A program made the position numbers and the translations under genes. From NCBI GenBank assembly GCA_019310745.1, contig JAFDDS010000036.1:1-6842 (forward strand): a DNA stretch of 6,842 bases, in the 5' to 3' direction. Position 1 is the first letter of the stretch. The number at the start of each line of letters is the position of its first letter. This document shows, piece after piece, positions 1 through 5,007 of the stretch. Under the pieces are notes generated by a model. It saw only the letters and a program-made list of their open reading frames with translations, was not told where the DNA came from and did no database searches. This DNA comes from Deltaproteobacteria bacterium (GTDB lineage: Bacteria > Desulfobacterota > DSM-4660 > Desulfatiglandales > B25-G16).

Positions 1-2
1 CG

Positions 3-71
3 GTCAGCACGGAAACCCTTCGCGCCTTTACAGAAGATGAATACCGGAAGATCATTGCTGCTCTTCCCTAA
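3..71 (+). CDS. 3' end of an unidentified upstream gene (5' truncated by window edge)
   Basis: This frame is open from the left edge and encodes 22 residues ending in TEDEYRKIIAALP before a TAA stop. The peptide is charged and looks like an amphipathic C-terminal helix. The main support is that a perfect 8-bp hairpin with a T-rich tail straddles the stop codon, as expected at the end of a real transcription unit. Too little remains to name a family. The 636 bp to the next gene and the terminator suggest it is not co-transcribed with the molybdenum enzyme genes. Confidence 0.55.
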   Translation, partial: VSTETLRAFTEDEYRKIIAALP

Positions 72-85
72 GAGCAGTTGTTTGT
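58..85 (+). terminator. Intrinsic terminator overlapping the stop of the upstream gene
   Basis: The arms CTGCTCTT (58-65) and AAGAGCAG (70-77) pair perfectly over 8 bp with a CCCT tetraloop, followed by the T-rich tail TTGTTTGT. The TAA stop at 69-71 lies in the loop and the start of the right arm. This is a compact Rho-independent terminator. The tail is not a pure T run, so efficiency may be moderate. Confidence 0.65.
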
Positions 86-125
86 GAACTCTGGTAGAAA
101 GCCCTGGTGCGCCCCCTTGAACATA

Positions 126-159
126 TACCCCTTGGCAGGTTAGTGGCCTGCAAAGGGTA
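126..159. repeat. Imperfect inverted repeat (hairpin)
   Basis: TACCC (126-130) pairs with GGGTA (155-159), and GCAGG (135-139) pairs with CCTGC (147-151) around a 7-nt loop. Two A-T pairs, a C/A mismatch and one bulged G join the two helices. No T tract follows on the plus strand, so it is not a standard terminator. It may be a secondary RNA structure or a protein-binding site; the sequence does not decide. Confidence 0.45.
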
Positions 160-268
160 AATAGAGCCTAATAACTTCATTCCGGATTTCTGCATAGGTT
201 TGAGACGAAAGAGTACATAACAGCTATGGATCTTGCAAAATAAGAAACCGATAAGGTTATGATTACTG

Positions 269-298
269 TATCAATACTGAAAAAAAATCAGATTGATA
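269..298. repeat. Inverted repeat of 11-bp arms around a seven-A spacer
   Basis: TATCAATaCTGA (269-280) and TCAGATTGATA (288-298) are complementary over 11 pairs with one bulged A at 276, separated by AAAAAAA (281-287). It lies in gene-free DNA about 410 bp upstream of the large-subunit start. It could be an operator for a dimeric regulator, an RNA hairpin or a remnant of a mobile element end. The symmetry is seen directly; any function is inference. Confidence 0.5.
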
Positions 299-407
299 GG
301 ATATTCTGACTATGGCACGTATGTATAAGTCAGAGGTTGCTACCAGATACCACAGGATACATGAACCCAAGGTCGAATGGTCTGCAGGTACGAAAAGGAT
401 AAAATTT

Positions 408-433
408 AGGGCGATTTAAAAGCCTTTTTCTTT
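408..433 (+). terminator. Weak terminator-like hairpin with T tract
   Basis: AGGGC (408-412) can pair with GCCTT (422-426), including one G-T pair, across a 9-nt loop, and is followed by TTTCTTT. The stem is short and the loop large. No supported plus-strand gene ends here, so this is a weak call. Confidence 0.2.
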
Positions 434-455
434 ACAAAAACAGGTTAAGCTCCCT

Positions 456-554
456 TCACTTCAACTCCACCTTGAGTAAGGCGTCACGCCAACGCTCCTT
501 TAGGGCCTGGTATTTATAGGGTTGTCTCTTTGTGGATTTGGGCTCAAACCTGAA
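456..554 (-). pseudogene. Possible scrap of a decayed gene (C-terminal-like open stretch)
   Basis: Read on the minus strand, 32 codons are open between an upstream TAG (555-557) and a TGA stop (456-458). The peptide is rich in Lys, Arg, Trp and Leu, with the stretch YQALKERWRDALLKVELK, and resembles the helical C-terminus of a real protein rather than random sequence. It has no start codon, no ribosome binding site and no recognisable family; a transposase remnant is one possibility. A chance open stretch of this length is quite possible. Confidence 0.2.
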
Positions 555-707
555 CTATTTACTAATAATTTGAAGGCCCGGATGCAAAAAAGTTATGGGG
601 ATACTGTCACTGTAAATATTTTTACTTTTGGGGGAGGATAACGACAGGGCTGTTAATCTCAATAAGTTGACAATCCGAGAAAAACAATGAAAGAAAGGGG
701 ATGAAGA

Positions 708-3002
708 ATGGAAGAACTCAAAGTAGTGGGCAAGTCTGTAGAACGAAAAGATGGCAGGGTTAAGGTCACTGGCAAAGCAAGATATGCGGGAGACCTCGTG
801 GCACCAGGCATGCTGCACGGTAAGCTTTTAAGAAGTCCCCATGCCCATGCCAAAATACTCAACATCGACACAAGCAAGGCAAATGCACTTCCCGGTGTGA
901 TGGGAATAATTACAGGGAAAGATTTTCCGGGCATCCCTTATGGCGTTCGACCTGATATAAGGGACCAGCTCCCCATGCCCATCACCAAAGTCCATCATTT
1001 TGGGGAAGGTATAGCAGCAGTGGCTGCGATAGATGAGGATACTGCAGAAGAGGCACTCGATCTTATTAAAGTAGACTATGAGGAGTTACCCGTCGTTTTG
1101 ACGGCCGAAGACGCACTAAAACCTGATTCTCCCCCGATCAATGAATTCAAAGAAAGTAACATTGCCTATTCTTCAGATTTTAATTTTGGGGATGTGGAAA
1201 AAGGCTTTAAGGAGGCAGACTACATCAGAGAAGAGAAGTTCAGTTCCCAGCGCGTAACAGTAGGTTTCATAGAACCGCATGCCTGTCTTGCCGAAGTAGA
1301 TCCGACGGGCAGGATCCTTCTTCAGGGTTCCAAGCAGAGCCCCTATATCACATGGCGTCATATGTGTCGGGCCTTGGATATTCCTCTGACCAAGCTCAGA
1401 ATTGTTAACCCCTTTGTTGGCGGTGCATTTTCCGGAAAGCATGATCCTTTCGATGTCGATTTTGCAGCAGTAAAACTTGCACAGAAAACAGGACAGCCTG
1501 TAAAGCTTGTTTTGAACTATGACGAAGTTCTTGCTGCATACAGACAACGGAATGCCATGAACGCACGATTGAGGCTCGGCGTAAAGAAAAATGGCGCTAT
1601 TACAGCTCTTGATGCCGAATGTGTTCTTGAGGGAGGCCATATCTGCGGGATCGGCCCTTTTAACATCTATTACTTCGGCGCCTTTCTGAATATTCCATAC
1701 AAAATTCCGGCCATCAAGTATCATGGAAAATTAGTCTATTCCAACAGATCCCCTTGTGGCACTGTAAGAGGGCAGGAGATTGTTCTGGCCCAGTTTGCAT
1801 TGGACTCGCTTCTTCATATGATGGGCGAGGACATTGGTGTTGACCCTGTTGAGATGAGAATGGTGAATGCTGTGACGGACAACTGGACGACAGCAAATGG
1901 GATAGTGGTTGATGTTTCTGGTCTTTCAAGGTGTATAGAAAAATCTGCCGAGGTAATCAAGTGGAAGGAGAGCAGAAAGGACAGACAGAAGGGGAGGGGG
2001 ATCGGTTTTAGCTGTGCATCCCATCCCTCAGGTCCAAGGCTTGGCGGACATTTTGGCTCTTCTGTCGTGCTCAAACTGGTGGAAGACGGGAAAGTCATTG
2101 TAACTCACGGCGGGACTGAGATTGGACAGGGATGCAATACAGTTTTCTGCCAGATGGTGGCAGAAGTGTTGGGTCTTCCCATTGAAGATGTTATGCAAGG
2201 TGTGAGCGATTCAGATACAACGATTTTTGATTCAGGCATGTTCGGAGACCGGTGCACATTCTGGGATGGAAATGCAGCTATATTAGCTGCAAAAGATCTC
2301 AAGAAACAGCTTGCGGCGATTGCTGCAAAACAATTACATGCCGACCCGGAAGAACTTGAATTCCAAAATAAGCGTATCTTTTTCAAAGGAAGCCCTGAAA
2401 GGGGAATAGAATTTCTCCTTGCCGTAAGGAAAGCATACTATGAGGAGGGGACGCCACTTTACGGCAGAGGTTATTGGGCAGCAACGGACATTGATATTGT
2501 TGATTGGAAAACTGGTAAGGGAAATTTGGCCCACGGCTTGGATTTTATTGCCTCAGCCATTGAGCTGGAGGTCGACGAAGAGACGGGCAAAGTCACTCTG
2601 ATCAAGGCTGCCCATGGTGATGATGCCGGCCAGCCCATCAATCCTCTTATGTTGGATGGACAGGTCTTGGGTGGCAGTACCCATATGATCGGCCATGCGC
2701 TCTATGAAGAGTCCCTCTATGATGAAAAAGGACGTGCTCTGAATCACACCTGGCGAGATTACAAACAGCCCACTAGTATGGATGTCCCGCTTGAGGCTGT
2801 GGTGGAACACATTCACACCCATGACCCCTATGGTCCGTTTGGCGCCAAAGGCGCGGGCGAGGCGAGTTCTTGTTCCACTCTGGCGGCCATTGCCAACGGG
2901 ATCTATGATGCTGTGGGAGTGAGAATAAGGGATCTTCCTATTACGCCTGAAAAAATTCTGGAAGCTCTAAAGAGAAAAAAGGAGGGATCAGCATGTTCAT
3001 AA
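708..3002 (+). CDS. Molybdopterin-binding large (catalytic) subunit, XDH family; aryl/heteroaryl-CoA dehydrogenase or hydroxybenzoyl-CoA reductase-like
   Basis: This 764-residue protein is the catalytic subunit of a heterotrimeric molybdenum hydroxylase and carries the molybdopterin cofactor. Residues 1-130 are the aldehyde oxidase/xanthine dehydrogenase a/b-hammerhead domain (VERKDGRVKVTGKARYAGD, RSPHAHA). The cofactor-binding domain follows, with Gln210 (SKQSP), VGGAFSGKHD (237-246), RGQE (354-357), GGTEIGQG (468-475) and DSGMFGDR (508-515). The C-terminal GAKGAGE holds the likely catalytic base Glu718. Length matches HcrA-type subunits (about 770). No signal peptide is visible, so it is probably cytoplasmic. 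The ATG has AAAGGGG 7 nt upstream; a nearby ATG at 701 is out of frame. The end overlaps the medium-subunit start by 10 bp. The substrate cannot be read from sequence. The linked ligase suggests an aryl-CoA ester, but a free heteroaromatic or aldehyde substrate remains possible. Two cofactor-loop residues are unusual (His245, and Gln356-Glu357). Confidence 0.9.
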   Translation: MEELKVVGKSVERKDGRVKVTGKARYAGDLVAPGMLHGKLLRSPHAHAKILNIDTSKANALPGVMGIITGKDFPGIPYGVRPDIRDQLPMPITKVHHFGEGIAAVAAIDEDTAEEALDLIKVDYEELPVVLTAEDALKPDSPPINEFKESNIAYSSDFNFGDVEKGFKEADYIREEKFSSQRVTVGFIEPHACLAEVDPTGRILLQGSKQSPYITWRHMCRALDIPLTKLRIVNPFVGGAFSGKHDPFDVDFAAVKLAQKTGQPVKLVLNYDEVLAAYRQRNAMNARLRLGVKKNGAITALDAECVLEGGHICGIGPFNIYYFGAFLNIPYKIPAIKYHGKLVYSNRSPCGTVRGQEIVLAQFALDSLLHMMGEDIGVDPVEMRMVNAVTDNWTTANGIVVDVSGLSRCIEKSAEVIKWKESRKDRQKGRGIGFSCASHPSGPRLGGHFGSSVVLKLVEDGKVIVTHGGTEIGQGCNTVFCQMVAEVLGLPIEDVMQGVSDSDTTIFDSGMFGDRCTFWDGNAAILAAKDLKKQLAAIAAKQLHADPEELEFQNKRIFFKGSPERGIEFLLAVRKAYYEEGTPLYGRGYWAATDIDIVDWKTGKGNLAHGLDFIASAIELEVDEETGKVTLIKAAHGDDAGQPINPLMLDGQVLGGSTHMIGHALYEESLYDEKGRALNHTWRDYKQPTSMDVPLEAVVEHIHTHDPYGPFGAKGAGEASSCSTLAAIANGIYDAVGVRIRDLPITPEKILEALKRKKEGSACS

Positions 3003-3886
3003 GAAGATTGCCAAAGTTCGAATATCATGCGCCAACATCAGTGGCTGAGGCTTTGGACCAATTGTCTCTATACGCTGAAAATGCCAGGGTTTTTGCCGGA
3101 GGGACAGATCTTTTCGTGTCTATGAAAAAAAGGGAGGTTACCCCTGAACATCTTATCAATCTGAAAGGGATAAAAGAACTGAAGCATATCCACTATCATG
3201 TTGCGGATGGCCTGAGGATTGGTGGACTCGTGACAATAGGAGAACTGGAACGTTCAGAAATTATAAAGAGTAAATTTTGCGCCCTCCAGGATGCTGTTAA
3301 GGTCATGGCTTCTCCTCAGATACGAAACCTGGGTACCATAGGAGGAAACCTTTGTAGCGCTCTTCCCTCTGCAGATACTGCGCCTCCATTGATAGCGATG
3401 GGTGCATCAGTAAAACTTACAGGAAGTAAAGGGGAAAGGGCGGTTTTAGTCGAAGAATTTTTTAAGGGGCCAGGGGAATCAATCCTCGAACATGATGAAA
3501 TCTTGACCGAAATCCTTATACCCAGTCCGCCCGAGAATAGTGGGGGGAGCTATTTCAAGCTCATGAGGAGAAGTGCAATGGATCTGGCCATTGTGAGTAC
3601 GGCTGCCTTTTTGATGATGGATGGAAATAAAAGGGTCTGTAAGAATGCATGCATTGCCCTTGGGACTGTAGCTACAACGCCGATTAGGGCATCTAAGGCA
3701 GAAAAAGTCGTCACCAAAAAGGAAATTGATGAGGATCTTGCAGCAGAGGCAGGGAAGGTTGCTGCACAAGAGGCAAGACCTAGAAGCAGTATCAGGGCTT
3801 CTGAATCATATCGTAGAGAAATGGTAGGGGTTCTTACTAAAAGGGCAATCATGGAGGCTTACAAAAGAATTATTTATGATTCTTAA
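2993..3886 (+). CDS. FAD-binding medium subunit of molybdenum hydroxylase (CoxM/HcrB-like, no [4Fe-4S] insert)
   Basis: This 297-residue flavoprotein subunit passes electrons between the iron-sulfur subunit and an external acceptor or donor. The N-terminal FAD-binding domain (about 1-175) has AGGTD (35-39) and RNLGTIGGNLC (111-121), the two pyrophosphate-binding loops of this family. The C-terminal domain (about 180-290) ends in the typical SYRREMVGVLTKRA pattern. In 4-hydroxybenzoyl-CoA reductase, HcrB has an insertion of roughly 40 residues with cysteines for a [4Fe-4S] cluster after GGNLC. Here GGNLC runs straight into SALPSADTAPPL, so that cluster is absent and the protein resembles ordinary hydroxylase medium subunits (usual length about 280-300). 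The start lies inside the end of the large-subunit gene, with GGAGGG 6 nt upstream, suggesting translational coupling. Confidence 0.92.
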   Translation: MFIRRLPKFEYHAPTSVAEALDQLSLYAENARVFAGGTDLFVSMKKREVTPEHLINLKGIKELKHIHYHVADGLRIGGLVTIGELERSEIIKSKFCALQDAVKVMASPQIRNLGTIGGNLCSALPSADTAPPLIAMGASVKLTGSKGERAVLVEEFFKGPGESILEHDEILTEILIPSPPENSGGSYFKLMRRSAMDLAIVSTAAFLMMDGNKRVCKNACIALGTVATTPIRASKAEKVVTKKEIDEDLAAEAGKVAAQEARPRSSIRASESYRREMVGVLTKRAIMEAYKRIIYDS

Positions 3887-3908
3887 TTTGTGAAAAAATT
3901 TAACATTT

Positions 3909-3914
3909 GAGGGG
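3909..3914 (+). promoter_or_regulatory. Ribosome binding site deciding the small-subunit start
   Basis: GAGGGG ends 8 nt before the ATG at 3923. The in-frame GTG at 3914 overlaps this site and has no good Shine-Dalgarno sequence of its own, so the ATG is preferred. This shortens the product by three residues. Confidence 0.65.
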
Positions 3915-3922
3915 TGAGGATT

Positions 3923-4399
3923 ATGAATGAGGTTGAAGTAGAATTAAAGGTGAATGGAAGGCACTACAAATTAAAAATTGTTCCCTGGAGAACCCTTGTT
4001 GAGGTCTTGAGGGAGAACTTGGGCCTTGTAGGGACAAAAAAATCTTGTAATGAGGGGGAGTGTGGCGCCTGCACGGTGATTATGGATGGACGAGCTGCAG
4101 CTTCGTGCCTAGTGCTCGCCATCGACGCACAAAACAAGGAGATACTCACTATTGAGGGTATGTCTGAAGGTGAAAGACTCCATCCTATTCAGGAATCTTT
4201 TTTAAAGCATGGGGCAGTTCAATGCGGGTTTTGTACGTCGGGAATGGTGATGTCTGCTAAAGCGCTTTTGGACGAGAATCCGAATCCAACGCTGGAAGAG
4301 ATCAGGCGGGGAATTTCCGGGAACCTATGCCGTTGCACTGGGTATCAACATATTATTGATTCAATAGAGGCAGTCGCTGGATCAGGGGATAGGGATTGA
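3923..4399 (+). CDS. Iron-sulfur small subunit of molybdenum hydroxylase (two [2Fe-2S] clusters; CoxS/HcrC-like)
   Basis: This 158-residue protein relays electrons between the molybdenum site and the flavin. The N-terminal plant-type ferredoxin domain binds the first [2Fe-2S] cluster through Cys42, Cys47, Cys50 and Cys62 (CNEGECGAC then SC). The helical C-terminal domain binds the second through Cys101, Cys104 (QCGFC), Cys136 and Cys138 (NLCRCTGY). All eight ligands are present. The length is normal for the family (about 150-165). The gene follows the medium-subunit gene after 36 bp, so the three subunits are probably co-transcribed. The small subunit does not discriminate among Hcr, furoyl-CoA dehydrogenase, nicotinate dehydrogenase or other XDH-family enzymes. 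Confidence 0.95.
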   Translation: MNEVEVELKVNGRHYKLKIVPWRTLVEVLRENLGLVGTKKSCNEGECGACTVIMDGRAAASCLVLAIDAQNKEILTIEGMSEGERLHPIQESFLKHGAVQCGFCTSGMVMSAKALLDENPNPTLEEIRRGISGNLCRCTGYQHIIDSIEAVAGSGDRD

Positions 4400-4417
4400 A
4401 GCTAAACTAGCTTTGAT
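4395..4417 (+). repeat. Hairpin over the small-subunit stop codon
   Basis: ATTGAAGCTA (4395-4404) pairs with TAGCTTTGAT (4408-4417) around an AAC loop: 10 pairs, two of them G-T. The TGA stop lies in the left arm. It is A/T-rich and no T run follows, so it may protect the 3' end of the message rather than terminate. Confidence 0.35.
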
Positions 4418-4515
4418 AATGTTCAATTAATTGCCGGAGAACTCGACAAAAAATATTATCCCCAAACTTTGAATGAAGATCGCTTCGCTTATAGTTGTTC
4501 TCGTCTGCAAGCTTG

Positions 4516-4538
4516 GACCCTCCCCGTATGGGAGGGTC
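4516..4538. repeat. Perfect 9-bp inverted repeat
   Basis: GACCCTCCC (4516-4524) and GGGAGGGTC (4530-4538) pair perfectly around CGTAT. This is a strong G/C-rich stem with no T tract on either side, so it is not a simple intrinsic terminator. It could stabilise the 3' end of the upstream message or be a small repeated element. Confidence 0.5.
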
Positions 4539-4603
4539 AACGATTTGGAATATTATAGAAATGGTGGAATGCCGGAACCATGGCTGAAATAGAGTCAAAT
4601 TAG

Positions 4604-4634
4604 CGCCGCTAGAAGCGGTGGCTTGTTTATATTT
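4604..4634 (+). terminator. Possible intrinsic terminator of the molybdenum enzyme operon
   Basis: CGCCGCT (4604-4610) pairs with AGCGGTG (4614-4620) around a 3-nt loop, with one G-T pair, and is followed by the T-rich stretch TTGTTTATATTT. It lies about 205 bp beyond the small-subunit stop. The tail is interrupted and begins 2 nt after the stem, so confidence is moderate. Confidence 0.4.
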
Positions 4635-4701
4635 GTCCTGGAAGGCACCCTGGTTTTCGTGTTCTAAAGTGAACTAAAGCTGGATCAACGATTCTGTCTC
4701 T

Positions 4702-4728
4702 TTGACATATTCATTCATATTGTAATAT
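4702..4728 (+). promoter_or_regulatory. Possible sigma-70-type promoter for the ligase gene
   Basis: A consensus -35 TTGACA (4702-4707) is followed after 15 bp by TAATAT (4723-4728), which matches 4 of 6 bases of a -10 box. The spacing is shorter than the ideal 17 bp. It would leave a leader of roughly 270 nt. A second TTGACA at 4783-4788 has no good -10 partner. Confidence 0.3.
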
Positions 4729-4831
4729 CGGGGACAAGGATGCCAGAATAAAACTAAAACGTCTTTATCCGACATTGGATAGTTGACATGACACTAGGAG
4801 CTTTTCCGAGAATTTAAAAAAAATTTCTTCT

Positions 4832-4847
4832 ATACCATATATAGTAT
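4832..4847. promoter_or_regulatory. A/T-rich near-palindrome upstream of the ligase gene
   Basis: ATACCATATATAGTAT matches its own reverse complement at 14 of 16 positions and lies about 160 bp before the ligase start. This size and symmetry would fit an operator for a dimeric repressor such as a MarR or GntR protein. A/T-rich DNA yields such symmetry easily, so the call is weak. Confidence 0.25.
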
Positions 4848-5007
4848 TTTGGATTTAAATTAGTCAAAACATCATGCAGTTGAAATTTAAAGATTTCTAT
4901 TTCCGGACAGCCTCCTAAGTACGTATTAGTTTTCGTCTGGGACCCACATTGTGTTCTCTGTAGCATGATGAAATAACTAAAAACATAACAGAAAGGGAGA
5001 AATAGAA

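Larger units (their letters stand above)
72..707. other. Long intergenic region upstream of the molybdenum enzyme genes
   Basis: No convincing gene was found in these 636 bases. It contains an imperfect hairpin (126-159), a long inverted repeat around an A-tract (269-298), a weak hairpin with a T tract (408-433) and a minus-strand open stretch with protein-like composition (456-554). A 35-codon ATG frame at 312-419 has no ribosome binding site. A TTGACA at 667-672 has no acceptable -10 box at normal spacing, so the promoter of the downstream genes could not be placed. The length leaves room for a regulator-binding region or for decayed sequence. Confidence 0.6.
4400..5007. other. 608-bp gap between the molybdenum enzyme genes and the ligase gene
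   Basis: No gene is supported here. From left to right it holds a perfect 9-bp hairpin (4516-4538), a terminator-like hairpin with a T-rich tail (4604-4634), a possible promoter (4702-4728) and an A/T-rich near-palindrome (4832-4847). A 33-codon minus-strand frame at 4674-4775 and a 63-codon minus-strand frame at 4407-4598 lack ribosome binding sites and recognisable motifs. The gap separates the ligase into its own transcription unit or leaves room for regulation of it. Confidence 0.55.

Noticed and set aside
312..419. 35-codon plus-strand ATG frame followed closely by a weak hairpin and T tract
   Set aside because: There is no Shine-Dalgarno sequence before the ATG and no recognisable motif; this length is expected by chance in gene-free DNA.
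667..672. Consensus TTGACA just upstream of the large-subunit gene as a -35 box
   Set aside because: No acceptable -10 box follows at 15-19 bp, and a start there would leave almost no leader before the ATG at 708.
1173..1724. 183-codon open frame on the minus strand inside the large-subunit gene
   Set aside because: It lies entirely opposite a gene with all family motifs intact, has no recognisable domain and is explained as a shadow frame.
2273..2291. 8-bp perfect inverted repeat TGCAGCTA/TAGCTGCA within the large-subunit gene
   Set aside because: It encodes part of an Ala-rich helix where GCT/GCA codons generate symmetry easily, so no special role is needed.
2838..2849. 12-bp palindrome TTTGGCGCCAAA in the large-subunit gene
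   Set aside because: It encodes the conserved FGAK of the catalytic Glu loop, so protein constraint explains it.
708..4399. Aerobic carbon monoxide dehydrogenase (CoxMSL)
   Set aside because: The large subunit lacks the AYRCSFR active-site loop of CO dehydrogenase and has RGQE in the corresponding region.
4407..4598. 63-codon minus-strand frame in the gap before the ligase
   Set aside because: It runs across a perfect hairpin, has no ribosome binding site and shows no known motif.
4492..4945. Similar words TAGTTgTTcTCGTCTG..GGACCC (4492-4520) and TAGTTTTCGTCTGGGACCC (4927-4945) as a direct repeat
   Set aside because: The match needs several gaps, including a 7-nt one, and is too short to separate from chance.
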